From Clostridia bacterium (GTDB taxonomy: Bacteria; Bacillota; Clostridia; Christensenellales; Aristaeellaceae): a DNA stretch of 58,707 nucleotides. Each line of letters starts with the position of its first letter. The stretch's first letter is position 1. Positions 15,996 to 24,218 of the stretch are shown piece by piece. Under the pieces are notes generated by a model that was not told where the DNA came from, ran no database searches, and worked only from the letters and a program-made list of their open reading frames with translations. A program made the translations under genes and the position numbers. Where the stretch lies: positions 1 through 58,707 of the forward strand of contig JAFWZN010000070.1 in assembly GCA_017522345.1 (NCBI GenBank), given 5' to 3'.

Positions 15996-17453
15996 CTATT
16001 TTGTGTGGTAATCTTTTTGTGCAAGCTTTTTCGCCGCTTCTTCGCGGCCTGTTTCATACAGACGCTTCACATAGGCGTCCTTCCAGCCGGTCGTGTGATA
16101 CGGGCCGCCCTCGTGCATAACCGTCCACATGGGGTCAATGGGCGAATCGCTTACAAGCATCTGTTCCTCGTGCCAGTCGAGCAGAATTTTCGCGCCCTTC
16201 GCGCAGATTTCGGGATATTGCTCTTTCACGTCGTTCAGCTCGTGCGGATCGTCCTTCACATTGAACAGCATTTCCTTATCAAACAGGTGGAAGCCGTCGT
16301 GAATGGTTCTTACGTAGAGCCAGTCTCCGAAGCGCGCGCTTCTTTGGCAAACGTGCGCCATCTGAGAAAGAACAAGCGCTTCCCGTCCTGCGCCTTCGTT
16401 TTTTGTAATGCAGGAAGCAAAGCTTTTGCCGTCCCAATTTGGAGAGGCTGAAACATTTAAAAGTTCAGAAAGCGTAGGAGCAAGATCAAGCTGGTAATGA
16501 AGCCCCTTATCCACCCTTCCGCCCTCGACGCCCGGCCACTTGATAATCATGGGAATGTGGCAGGTAGGTTCGTCGGCTGTCGCATGCTCAGCGTAAAGCC
16601 CGAGCTCGCCCATGTTCTCGCCGTGGTCCGAGGTTATGATGACCGCGGTGTCCTCGTAGATTCCAAGCTCCCTAAGCTTATCAAATATCTGTCCGCAGGC
16701 CCGATCCGCCCAAGCGATACCGCAGTCATAGCCGTCGATAAAGCGTCTGACGCCATCCATATCGCGCACAGATCCCGGATGACGCGGCCATGCGGGGTTT
16801 TCAACGTCGGTGTACATGCCGATTTCTCTTGCGCCGTGAGGCGAAGCAATGTGCTGATGGCTTTCTAAAATTTCTTCCGTAATAAAGGTCGGAACAGGAT
16901 CGTTTTCAAAGGGATTTCCAAAGCTTTCAGGCGCTCTATAGGGCGTATGCGGGTCCCACAGATGGAAATGCAGATACCAGTTGTCTTTTTTTCCGCATCG
17001 GTCAAGCCAATCAAGCGCGATCGGCGTGAGGCTTTCAGCGCTTTCGCCGCCGCAGCTGCCCTGATTGTAGATTTCATGGAATCCCGCGTTATACCAGTAG
17101 GATGAATGGCGTTCTGCAAATGTAGAAATGGATACCGTGTGCATTCCGGCGCGCCTGAAAATGCGATTAAAATTATTCATGTCAGTCTGATCCATGAAAT
17201 CACGGCTTCTGCCGGTCAGTCTTCTGTCAGCAGCGGTTCCGCCGTGCCCGACCGCGCCGTTATGAATGCCGAACATCCCGGAAATGAGCGCGGCCCTGCT
17301 CGGAAGACAAGGCGCATCGGAGGTATACATGCAGTCAAAGCGCGTGCCTTCCCGGGCGATTACGTCCATATTGGGCGTGGTGTTTCTGGGATAACCGTAC
17401 GCGCCCATGTGATCGGGGCGGAGCGTATCGATGTCTATGTACAAAATGCGCAT
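15996..17453 (-). CDS. Type I sulfatase (Cys-type), cytoplasmic
   Basis: A 485-residue alkaline-phosphatase-fold sulfatase that would hydrolyse sulfate esters. The catalytic signature C-x-P-S-R is present as CLPSR (Cys49-Arg53), the Cys being the residue oxidised to formylglycine. N-terminal metal ligands lie in IDIDTLRPDHMG, and late motifs ITSDHGENMGE and KWPG are present. There is no signal peptide, so the enzyme should act on sulfated substrates brought into the cell. Activation needs an anaerobic sulfatase-maturing radical SAM enzyme, which is not in this window. AGGAG precedes ATG 17453. The substrate cannot be predicted; a carbohydrate or aryl sulfate is likely. Confidence 0.93.
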   Translation of the reverse strand: MRILYIDIDTLRPDHMGAYGYPRNTTPNMDVIAREGTRFDCMYTSDAPCLPSRAALISGMFGIHNGAVGHGGTAADRRLTGRSRDFMDQTDMNNFNRIFRRAGMHTVSISTFAERHSSYWYNAGFHEIYNQGSCGGESAESLTPIALDWLDRCGKKDNWYLHFHLWDPHTPYRAPESFGNPFENDPVPTFITEEILESHQHIASPHGAREIGMYTDVENPAWPRHPGSVRDMDGVRRFIDGYDCGIAWADRACGQIFDKLRELGIYEDTAVIITSDHGENMGELGLYAEHATADEPTCHIPMIIKWPGVEGGRVDKGLHYQLDLAPTLSELLNVSASPNWDGKSFASCITKNEGAGREALVLSQMAHVCQRSARFGDWLYVRTIHDGFHLFDKEMLFNVKDDPHELNDVKEQYPEICAKGAKILLDWHEEQMLVSDSPIDPMWTVMHEGGPYHTTGWKDAYVKRLYETGREEAAKKLAQKDYHTK

Positions 17454-17477
17454 CTCTTCAAACTCCTTTTTTTCTTA

Positions 17478-17506
17478 AGTATATCACGAAAAAACAAATC
17501 GCGCAA
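17478..17506 (-). promoter_or_regulatory. Promoter of the sulfatase gene
   Basis: TTGCGC (17506-17501) and TATACT (17483-17478) on the minus strand are 17 bp apart, with a TG extension before the -10 box (TGATATACT). Its -35 box is 10 bp from that of the divergent birA promoter. Confidence 0.65.
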
Positions 17507-17516
17507 GAAAATTGAA

Positions 17517-17546
17517 TTGCAAGCATCGGGAAGGATATGCTATAAT
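17517..17546 (+). promoter_or_regulatory. Promoter of birA operon
   Basis: TTGCAA (17517-17522), an 18-bp spacer and TATAAT (17541-17546) with the extended element TGC before it. The start falls about 8 bases ahead of the Shine-Dalgarno GGAGG of birA. Confidence 0.8.
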
Positions 17547-17567
17547 GAAAAAAAGGAGGCGCGGAGA

Positions 17568-18338
17568 ATGGAATTTAAAAAAAGCATACAGGACATATTT
17601 ACGATTCTTCATTATTCATCCTGTGACTCCACCAATACAAGAATCAAGCAGAGTGCGGACGAATCGAATGACAACACAGTGTGCATTTCCGATCATCAGG
17701 CAAGCGGGAGAGGCAGAAAAGACAGAACGTGGCTGTCAAGGACCGGCGCAGGCGCATGGTTTTCGTGTCTTGTAAAGCCTGCGCGTGATATCAGCGCTTC
17801 TTTAGCAAGCGGACTCGTATTCGTCGCGGCGCTTTCCGCAGCAAAAACGCTTAAAATACTTACGAATGCGGATATTAAGATCAAGTGGCCCAACGATATC
17901 GTGTTAAACGGTAAAAAACTATGCGGCATCATGTGCGAAATGCGCGCGCGGGGCATGAATCTGGATTATGCAGTGCTCGGAATCGGCGTAAACCTTTTGG
18001 GGCTTAATTTTCCGCCCGACCTCCCCTATGCTTCAAGCGTTCAAAAGGAAACCGGCCTTTCGATTCAGCCAATCGATTTTTTGCATGCCTTTTTAGAAAT
18101 CTATAAAGAAGATCGCACTCTTTGGGAAGAAAACGGATTGGATGCAATTCTAAGTCAGATAAAGCCCTTATCGGCAACGCTTGGACAGAGAGTGAAGGCG
18201 ATTTCGGACAATGAAACCTTTGAAGGAATCGCAAAGGATATACTGAAGGACGGATCCTTATTGATCGATTCAGCCGACGGCGAAAAAATTTTTATTGCCG
18301 GAGACGTATCCGTTCGCGGGATCATGGGATATGTATAG
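17568..18338 (+). CDS. birA: Biotin-[acetyl-CoA-carboxylase] ligase BirA, monofunctional
   Basis: A 256-residue biotin protein ligase that attaches biotin to carboxylase carrier domains through biotinyl-AMP. Motifs: DSTNTRIKQ near residue 20, the biotin-binding loop GRGRKDRTW (about 46-54), KWPNDI and GIMCEM. The C-terminal small beta domain is present (ISDNETFEGIAKDI). The N-terminal DNA-binding domain of bifunctional BirA is absent, so this is a class I enzyme without repressor function. ATG 17568 has GGAGGCGCGGAGA upstream and follows a good promoter; the same frame is open back to 17106, but that is inside the sulfatase gene and is rejected. It is 17 bp ahead of the NAD(P)HX repair gene. 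Confidence 0.95.
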   Translation: MEFKKSIQDIFTILHYSSCDSTNTRIKQSADESNDNTVCISDHQASGRGRKDRTWLSRTGAGAWFSCLVKPARDISASLASGLVFVAALSAAKTLKILTNADIKIKWPNDIVLNGKKLCGIMCEMRARGMNLDYAVLGIGVNLLGLNFPPDLPYASSVQKETGLSIQPIDFLHAFLEIYKEDRTLWEENGLDAILSQIKPLSATLGQRVKAISDNETFEGIAKDILKDGSLLIDSADGEKIFIAGDVSVRGIMGYV

Positions 18339-18355
18339 AAGGAGAGAAGGAATCT

Positions 18356-19852
18356 ATGAAAGCAGTTTTAACGGCTTTTGAAATGCGGGAAAGCGAAAAG
18401 AAACTGTTCGATTCAGGCGTTCCTTCCATAAGCGTCATGGAACGCGCCGCAATACACCTTACGGAAACGCTCGTTCAGAAATTGGGCGACACCGAAAAAA
18501 CCTGTATTTTTGCCTGCGGCGCGGGCGGAAACGGCGGCGACGGATATGCAGCGGCGCGGCTTTTCAGCAAAAAAGGCGGACGTGCGATTGTACTTACGGT
18601 ATATCCGCCCCGGAATGAAGACGCGATTCGAAATTTTGAGCTTGCAAAAAAGACGGTGTTCGCCGTTTCCGATATGTCCCATCTATCTTCTCTCCCCACC
18701 CCAAACGCATGGGTGGACTGCGTTTTCGGAACAGGGCTTTCACGGGAAGTGGATGAAAATGCGAAATCCCTGATTAACAGAATGGAAGAAGACAGAAAAA
18801 AAGGCGCGATGGTTTTAAGCTGCGACCTTCCGACAGGTCTAAATTCCGACACAGGAGAAGTTATGGGCGCGTGCGTTCGTGCAGATACAACCGTAACCTT
18901 TGAGTGGATGAAAAGAGGACATCTTCTTGGCGAAGGTCCCGACGCTTCCGGGGATATCGTCGTTTGCGACATCGGTGTGAAGAATGAATATCTTCCGTGC
19001 AACTGCGCCCTGTTGATTGAAAAGGAAGACATTCGCAGAATGCTTCCAATCCGCAAAAAAACGGCGCACAAGAACGATTTTGGGCATCTTCTCATCATCG
19101 CGGGTTCTTTCGGCATGGCAGGCGCAGCCGCAATGTGCGCAAAATCGGCTATGAGAACCGGCGCGGGACTTGTTACGATTTTATGCGTTCGATCGATCGT
19201 TCCAATTTTGCAAACCTTGGTTCCGGAAGCCATGTGCGTTCCGATTGATGAGGATAACGGCGTGATTTCCGATTGCGGATATGAAAAGGCGCTTTCTGTC
19301 TTGGATGGAAAAAGCGCCGTTGCAATCGGGCCCGGCCTTACCAGAAACGCTTCAAAACGCATTTTAGAAGCAGTTCTCAAATCAAATCTTCCGGCGGTGA
19401 TTGACGCTGACGCGCTTAACATTCTTTCCGATAATCCATACCTCAAAAAGCTTTTGAATCAGAATCATGCGCTCACGCCCCATCCCGGAGAAGCAAAGCG
19501 GCTTTTAGGAAAGCTTTCGAAAGATCCTTGCGAAAACGCCTTTATGCTTAATGATTTAGGCGCGCATGCAATTTTGAAGGGCGCAACGACGGTTTGTGTA
19601 AAGGACAGGAGAATCCTTTTCGCCGCCTCCGGGAACAGCGGCATGGCCAAGGGCGGCAGCGGAGACGTATTGACCGGCGTAATCGGCGCGCTGATGGCAA
19701 TGGGCCAAAGCGCATCCGACGCGCTTTGGATGGGCAGCGAAATCCATAAAATTGCGGGCGATTTTGCAATGAAGAAATACGGAGAATACAGCATGCTTCC
19801 GACGGATACGATTGAATGTATAAAGGACGCTTATGACTATATACTCGCTTGA
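18356..19852 (+). CDS. nnrDE: Bifunctional NAD(P)H-hydrate epimerase / ADP-dependent NAD(P)H-hydrate dehydratase
   Basis: A 498-residue fusion that repairs hydrated NADH and NADPH. Residues 1-210 are the YjeF-N epimerase domain: VMERAA at the start, the glycine-rich GAGGNGGDGYAAAR loop and the DLPTGL segment. Residues 225-498 are the ribokinase-like dehydratase domain: HLLIIAGSFGMAGAAAM, AIGPGL, DADALN, LTPHPGE and the nucleotide loop GNSGMAKGGSGDVLTG. This is the standard bacterial fusion at the expected length. AAGGAG precedes ATG 18356. It is in an operon with birA and two more genes; the next gene starts inside its last 20 bases. Confidence 0.96.
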   Translation: MKAVLTAFEMRESEKKLFDSGVPSISVMERAAIHLTETLVQKLGDTEKTCIFACGAGGNGGDGYAAARLFSKKGGRAIVLTVYPPRNEDAIRNFELAKKTVFAVSDMSHLSSLPTPNAWVDCVFGTGLSREVDENAKSLINRMEEDRKKGAMVLSCDLPTGLNSDTGEVMGACVRADTTVTFEWMKRGHLLGEGPDASGDIVVCDIGVKNEYLPCNCALLIEKEDIRRMLPIRKKTAHKNDFGHLLIIAGSFGMAGAAAMCAKSAMRTGAGLVTILCVRSIVPILQTLVPEAMCVPIDEDNGVISDCGYEKALSVLDGKSAVAIGPGLTRNASKRILEAVLKSNLPAVIDADALNILSDNPYLKKLLNQNHALTPHPGEAKRLLGKLSKDPCENAFMLNDLGAHAILKGATTVCVKDRRILFAASGNSGMAKGGSGDVLTGVIGALMAMGQSASDALWMGSEIHKIAGDFAMKKYGEYSMLPTDTIECIKDAYDYILA

Positions 19853-20204
19853 AGAATATAAGGAAATGGCCGAGCAAGCTTTAAAGGATACGGGCGCGTT
19901 TCTTCGCGTTTCCAGGGATGAAGGCCTTTTCGTAACGGACGCCAAAAGAAGAGGCGCGGATGTGAACGCGCTTAAAAAAAGGCTGCCCGGCTTTTCGTTT
20001 TCGGAGAAAGAGGGCCTTGTATACCTCACGCCGAATTACGGTTTTTCCTCTGAAGCCAATTCGGCCTGCACGATGATTCTAAAGTCCGACGCGGATAAAA
20101 GAGAAAGGCTTATAAGGACGCATCTTGCCGCGGCTATGCGCTCAAAGAACAAAGAAGAAATTGCTCTTTTTGAACGATTTTTTGAAAGGATGATAAACAC
20201 ATGA
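19833..20204 (+). CDS. Small protein of unknown function in the NAD(P)HX-repair operon
   Basis: A 123-residue soluble protein that I do not recognise. The first 60 residues (SLEEYKEMAEQALKDTGAFL, then RGADVNALKKRLPGFSF) look helical with a short strand region, and the C-terminal half is charged helix. It may be a small regulatory or adaptor protein. The evidence that it is real is its position: it starts 20 bp inside the end of the preceding gene with AAAGGA upstream, and its stop overlaps the start of the MBL gene by 4 bp (ATGA), leaving no other frame for this interval. Codon use matches the neighbours. Confidence 0.72.
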   Translation: MTIYSLEEYKEMAEQALKDTGAFLRVSRDEGLFVTDAKRRGADVNALKKRLPGFSFSEKEGLVYLTPNYGFSSEANSACTMILKSDADKRERLIRTHLAAAMRSKNKEEIALFERFFERMINT

Positions 20205-20818
20205 CGATTACATGGCTTGGACACGCATGCTTTATGCTGGAGCTTAACGACGGGCGAAAAATCGTGACGGATCCTTTTGACGCCTCCGTTGGCTATAACA
20301 CGCCCCGCTTAGACTGCGATATCGTGACAATCAGCCACGGACATCATGATCATAACGCAGTGGAAGAATTGTCCTCCTTTAAAACGAGCCTGTCGGAAGT
20401 CGGCGTATATGAATTTGAAAATCTAAAAATTTCGGCAATTTCATCTTTCCACGATGAGTTTGGCGGTGCAAAACGCGGAAGCAATCTGATTTTCAAGTTC
20501 GAAGCGGATGGAAAAACCATTGTTCATTTAGGCGACCTTGGACATACTACAAATGATGAGCAGACGAGTTTTATCAAAAATGCGGACGTTCTTTTGATTC
20601 CCATCGGCGGAACATATACGATAAATGCGGACGAGGCGATTCAGATTATCGACCGCGCTAAGCCTGTCTGCGCCGTACCAATGCATTTTTTAACGCCCGC
20701 CATTTCTTTTCCGATCGAGGATGAAAAGGCGTTTCAAAAAAAGACGAACGCTGTGTACTTACGTTCAAATTGCGCAAACGCAGACAATTTGAAAGGCGCG
20801 GTCATTTTCGATTATTAG
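20201..20818 (+). CDS. MBL-fold metal-dependent hydrolase (UlaG-like)
   Basis: A 205-residue metallo-beta-lactamase-fold enzyme. MTITWLGHACFMLE is the typical start of UlaG-like and YtkL-type family members, and SHGHHDHNA supplies the HxHxDH metal ligands. Later metal ligands lie in SSFHDEFGG, LGDLGH and the terminal MHFLTPA. Family members hydrolyse lactones or phosphodiester-like bonds, but most of this subgroup is uncharacterised. It is coupled to the small gene upstream by an ATGA overlap and is the last gene of the birA operon. Confidence 0.9.
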   Translation: MTITWLGHACFMLELNDGRKIVTDPFDASVGYNTPRLDCDIVTISHGHHDHNAVEELSSFKTSLSEVGVYEFENLKISAISSFHDEFGGAKRGSNLIFKFEADGKTIVHLGDLGHTTNDEQTSFIKNADVLLIPIGGTYTINADEAIQIIDRAKPVCAVPMHFLTPAISFPIEDEKAFQKKTNAVYLRSNCANADNLKGAVIFDY

Positions 20819-20854
20819 AACAAAATTCGGCATAAAGCGAAATTACACGCATAT

Positions 20855-20893
20855 ATATTTTGCATACTCATGAAAAAGGAGCGTGCAAAATAT
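20855..20893 (+). promoter_or_regulatory. Hairpin enclosing a ribosome binding site
   Basis: A perfect 10-bp inverted repeat (20855-20864 with 20884-20893) brackets the Shine-Dalgarno AAAAAGGAG, which sits in the 19-base loop; the 3' arm includes the first two bases of the ATG start codon. The stem is A/T rich and weak, so it could tune translation or respond to temperature. Confidence 0.5.
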
Positions 20894-21383
20894 GATTCAC
20901 AAAAATTTTCTCAAAAACGCAAGGTCGGCGGCGGATCGATTTTTCCGTTCGGGCTTTGCGTTTCTCGCATTTCTTGCGCTTTTCTTTGTCATTTTTGCGT
21001 CACTTGCGCGTTTTGTGAATATGGCAAAGCACAATGAAATTCAATTAAAACGCGGCCTTTACCGAATGATGGAAACAGATATGTCGAAATGCGCGCAGAT
21101 CGGCGTAAAAATGCAGTACGCCGGAGCTGATTATGAGGAAGAGCTGCTCCCAATGCTCGATATTTATCTTTATTCCCTAAACAGCGTGACGCAAGCCTTT
21201 TGCGAATCCTTTGGCGAAAACACTTCTCCCGTTCGCCGTCAGTTTTTGTCAAAGGTTGAAAACGCCAAAGAGCGCTTCGAACGCGACCTGAATGCGGGAT
21301 ATCCCTATGATGAATCTAAAAAATCGCTCGAAATGTATTTAAACGAATTTTCAGAAATTCTGGACAAATGGGACTATCAGTAA
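20892..21383 (+). CDS. Single-pass membrane protein of unknown function
   Basis: A 163-residue protein with a basic N-terminus (MIHKNFLKNARSAADRFF), one strong transmembrane segment at about residues 21-41 (GFAFLAFLALFFVIFASLA), and a helical C-terminal domain of about 115 residues rich in Glu and Lys that should lie outside the membrane. The alternating hydrophobic pattern recalls LemA-like helical bundles, but I see no decisive motif. ATG 20892 is chosen over GTG 20883 because AAGGAG lies 10 bases before it. The Shine-Dalgarno site lies inside a hairpin loop. It stands between the MBL gene and the c-di-AMP operon, which has its own likely promoter. Confidence 0.7.
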   Translation: MIHKNFLKNARSAADRFFRSGFAFLAFLALFFVIFASLARFVNMAKHNEIQLKRGLYRMMETDMSKCAQIGVKMQYAGADYEEELLPMLDIYLYSLNSVTQAFCESFGENTSPVRRQFLSKVENAKERFERDLNAGYPYDESKKSLEMYLNEFSEILDKWDYQ

Positions 21384-21451
21384 TTTCTCCTGCGCCGCTG
21401 TTTTCATTTATTTACATGCGAAATTTTCCGTGAAAAAAGTTCAAAAATGTA

Positions 21452-21480
21452 TTCCGTTTGACTCCGATATGCATTATAAT
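21452..21480 (+). promoter_or_regulatory. Possible promoter of the cdaA operon
   Basis: A perfect TATAAT (21475-21480) sits 34 bases before the cdaA start codon. At 17 bp the -35 is TTCCGT (21452-21457), a weak match; the same hexamer and spacing recur at the XRE promoter (54229-54257). Confidence 0.5.
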
Positions 21481-21513
21481 AGTAGGTGCGGCGAACTACA
21501 GGGAGGTGTCAAA

Positions 21514-22404
21514 GTGAAATACCTGCATTCCTTATGGCTTAGCATCAGCCAATTGTATGAAAACCTGTTTTTGTATCCCGATTGGCGCAATTTTCTTGAT
21601 ATCGCAATTATTGCCGTTATTATATATTATTTAGTCAGCGTTCTTTTGCGAACGAGAGCCAGCGGCGTATTTAAGGGAATCGGCGTATTTTTTATCTGCA
21701 CCTGGCTCAGTAAAATTCTTGAGCTCAGCGTTATCGGCTGGGCGCTTCAGCAATTTATCAATACCGGTGTTATCGTCATCGTTATTTTGTTCCAGCCGGA
21801 ATTAAGACGCACGCTTGAACAGATCGGAAGAAGATCCACGCTTCCTCACGCAGCAGGAAAAACCAAAGCAAGAAGCTCCGACGAATGCGTGTCGGCGATT
21901 GTGCAGGCCATGACGAATATGAGCCGAAAGCGCATCGGAGCGCTCATTGTTCTTGAAAGAAAAACAGGTCTTCGCGAGTTTGAGGAAACCGGAACTCTGA
22001 TTGACGCGGAAATAACCGCGCCGCTGATTGAGAATATATTTGAGCCCAACACCCCCCTGCACGACGGCGCAACCATTATCAGAAACAGAAGAATTCAGGC
22101 GTCGGCCTGTATTTTGCAGCTTTCGGACGATCCTACCATTTCCAAAGAGCTTGGAACGAGACACCGCGCCGCAATCGGTATTACCGAAACCACGGACGCC
22201 ATTTCCCTGATTGTGTCGGAGGAAACGGGCATCATCTCTATGGCGCGCGAAGGAAAGCTCACCCGCTACATCGACAACAAGGCCCTTGCGCAGATTCTTA
22301 CCGAAATTTTTTCAAGCGATAAAATGTCGCCGGCGAAAAAAACCTATCATCTGAAAAAGAGCGGAAAAGCCACGCGAAACGAAAATTCGATTAGTGAAAG
22401 CTGA
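21514..22404 (+). CDS. cdaA: Diadenylate cyclase CdaA
   Basis: A 296-residue membrane-bound enzyme that makes cyclic di-AMP from two ATP. Three transmembrane segments occupy about residues 27-46, 53-70 and 82-94, followed by the DAC domain with the catalytic DGA (184-186) in LHDGATII and RHR (216-218) in RHRAAIG. GTG 21514 is chosen because GGGAGG lies 8 bases before it and it fits the usual CdaA length; an upstream ATG in frame at 21430 precedes the -10 box. It is followed by the YbbR-domain gene, as in most Firmicutes, where the partner adjusts cyclase activity. c-di-AMP controls potassium and osmolyte transport and wall integrity. Confidence 0.96.
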   Translation: MKYLHSLWLSISQLYENLFLYPDWRNFLDIAIIAVIIYYLVSVLLRTRASGVFKGIGVFFICTWLSKILELSVIGWALQQFINTGVIVIVILFQPELRRTLEQIGRRSTLPHAAGKTKARSSDECVSAIVQAMTNMSRKRIGALIVLERKTGLREFEETGTLIDAEITAPLIENIFEPNTPLHDGATIIRNRRIQASACILQLSDDPTISKELGTRHRAAIGITETTDAISLIVSEETGIISMAREGKLTRYIDNKALAQILTEIFSSDKMSPAKKTYHLKKSGKATRNENSISES

Positions 22405-22417
22405 GGAGGACAAGGCT

Positions 22418-23728
22418 TTGAAATCATTGAAAAACACCCGATTCCGCGAGTGGCTTCAGGTTATCAAAGAAGCGATCTCCCGCCGGATTTTTCTCAAGGT
22501 TATGAGCGTGGTGTTTGCGCTTCTCATATGGGCGTACATCATTGACACGACGCCTGATTTGACGCGCTCGCGTTATGTGGAAAACCTAAGCGTTTCCGTT
22601 ACCGGCACCTCTTCTTTGAACAATCACGGCCTTGCGCTCGCGACAGACGTTTATCAGGATTATCAGGGTGCGATCGACGCCAACGTAAATGTATCGCAGA
22701 AGGAATATGCAAAGCTGTCAGGCGATAATGTGAACGTGTTTTTGGATGTCTCAAACATCCGCTCCGCAGGGACGCATGAGATTCCGCTTACCGCAACGTC
22801 TGCGCACGGCACGGTCACCAATCTTTATCCGGAATTCATAACGGTTCGCGTCGACTATCTGGATACCCGAGAGGTGCCCATCGAAGTTGAAATGAACGGA
22901 ACATACAAGGATCATTATTGGTACTCCATAAACGAACAAAGCGTAAACCCCCAGACGATTACGGTTTCCGGCCCCGCATCGATCGTTCAGAATGCAGCAA
23001 GCGCGGCTGCCCGCGTGGATATCACAGGTCAGGAAAGTTCTTTCAGGCGCGCTGCAATCCTTCGCCTTCAGGATGAAGTTGGCGAGGCGATCAACACCCG
23101 CCTTCTTACGCGTTCTTCAAGCACCTGTTCTGTGAGCATCGAGGTTTATCCTACCAAGGAAATCCCCGTCACGGCGGACGCAACCCAAATTGTTGTGGCC
23201 GACGGCTATGAAATTGCGGAAATTACCTTCCAGCCCGCTTCCATTACCGTTGCTGCGCAGAGCACGCTTTTACAGGGGATTGAAGCGCTGCCCGTCGAAA
23301 TACCCGACAACATGCCGGTTCTGAACAAAACCTACACCAAGCGTCTTTCTGTATCAAAGCTTCCTGACTTTAAGTTTATGTCGACAAATCAGGTATATAT
23401 GACCATCACGCTTCGGGAAAAGGTTACGTCTGTCACGATCAATAATATTCCGATCGAAAAGCTGGGGCTTGGAGACAACTACGAGTCGATTTTGTCGCCT
23501 TCTACCGTCTCTATCATGGTAACAGGTCCTCAATCGATTGTAAATTCTCTTACGAATGAAGACATTTATGTGTATGTGGATATGTCCAATCTCATTCGCG
23601 GCACATACTACATGCCTGTATTTGTCGGGAACAATTCCGAGCTCTCATACGACTTAATTACACCCCAGTTTATCAGAGTAAACGTTACGGATTCGCAGCG
23701 AAATGTAAAGACGCCGATGGAGGAATAA
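22418..23728 (+). CDS. cdaR: YbbR-domain regulator of CdaA (CdaR)
   Basis: A 436-residue protein with one N-terminal transmembrane segment (LKVMSVVFALLIWAYIID) and a large extracytoplasmic part made of about four YbbR repeats, each a beta-rich unit with motifs such as TVSGPASIV and MVTGPQSIV. It interacts with CdaA in Bacillus, Listeria and Staphylococcus. I prefer the TTG start at 22418, which has GAGGAGGA 8 bases upstream; the GTG at 22394 overlaps the cdaA stop but has no Shine-Dalgarno site. No glmM follows, unlike the usual cdaA-cdaR-glmM order. Confidence 0.93.
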   Translation: MKSLKNTRFREWLQVIKEAISRRIFLKVMSVVFALLIWAYIIDTTPDLTRSRYVENLSVSVTGTSSLNNHGLALATDVYQDYQGAIDANVNVSQKEYAKLSGDNVNVFLDVSNIRSAGTHEIPLTATSAHGTVTNLYPEFITVRVDYLDTREVPIEVEMNGTYKDHYWYSINEQSVNPQTITVSGPASIVQNAASAAARVDITGQESSFRRAAILRLQDEVGEAINTRLLTRSSSTCSVSIEVYPTKEIPVTADATQIVVADGYEIAEITFQPASITVAAQSTLLQGIEALPVEIPDNMPVLNKTYTKRLSVSKLPDFKFMSTNQVYMTITLREKVTSVTINNIPIEKLGLGDNYESILSPSTVSIMVTGPQSIVNSLTNEDIYVYVDMSNLIRGTYYMPVFVGNNSELSYDLITPQFIRVNVTDSQRNVKTPMEE

Positions 23729-23729
23729 A

Positions 23730-24218
23730 ATGACGAACAACGGCTTTGCCGCCGATTTTCTTCAAATTTTGCTTGGCTGGCTTCAGAGCCTGTTCAACAG
23801 CGTTTGGGCGCTGTTCAGCGGCGGAAGCGGCGGGAGCCTGCTCAGATGGTTTTCGGAAAACTGGCTGGGCTTGCTTGTGGCGCTTTTGATCGCGGGCGTC
23901 GTAACCGATGTTGTCGTTTACTTGTTCCGCTGGCGCCCTTTCTGGTGGTGGTTCAGAAAGAAGCGCCTTGTAATTGACGACGAGGCCTACGATGATTATC
24001 TTGGCGTAAAGGTCACGCGAACGAACGACGGAAGATATGTTGTTCCTTCAACAATTGTTAAGCGAAACCGCAAAAGAGAAGAAGACGATTTTGAAGACGA
24101 AGATATTTTCGACGTCAGAAATAAGAGAAAAAAACGAGATCCATTTGAGGTAGATGCAAAAAACTCCCGAACGAATCACCGCCATTGGCAAGCGTCAAGG
24201 AGAAAAGGTTCAAGATGA
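23730..24218 (+). CDS. Single-pass membrane protein with charged C-terminal tail, unknown
   Basis: A 162-residue protein that I cannot assign. The N-terminus carries an amphipathic segment rich in Trp and Phe (FLQILLGWLQSLFNSVWALF), a GGSGGS linker, then a transmembrane helix at about residues 47-66 followed by the aromatic basic stretch RWRPFWWWFRKKR. The remaining 80 residues are strongly charged: an acidic patch EEDDFEDEDIFD between basic runs KRNRKRE and RNKRKKRD, likely disordered and cytoplasmic. It starts one base after the cdaR stop and overlaps the mannosyltransferase by 4 bp. The position where glmM is often found suggests a link to c-di-AMP or envelope function, but this is inference. 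Confidence 0.75.
   Translation: MTNNGFAADFLQILLGWLQSLFNSVWALFSGGSGGSLLRWFSENWLGLLVALLIAGVVTDVVVYLFRWRPFWWWFRKKRLVIDDEAYDDYLGVKVTRTNDGRYVVPSTIVKRNRKREEDDFEDEDIFDVRNKRKKRDPFEVDAKNSRTNHRHWQASRRKGSR

Noticed and set aside
17106..17567. In-frame upstream extension of birA
   Set aside because: It lies inside the sulfatase gene on the opposite strand and upstream of the birA promoter; the conserved BirA start and Shine-Dalgarno site are at 17568.
18475..19446. A 323-codon minus-strand ORF opposite the NAD(P)HX repair gene
   Set aside because: Shadow of a well-supported enzyme gene; sequence rich in Ser and Pro with no domain pattern.
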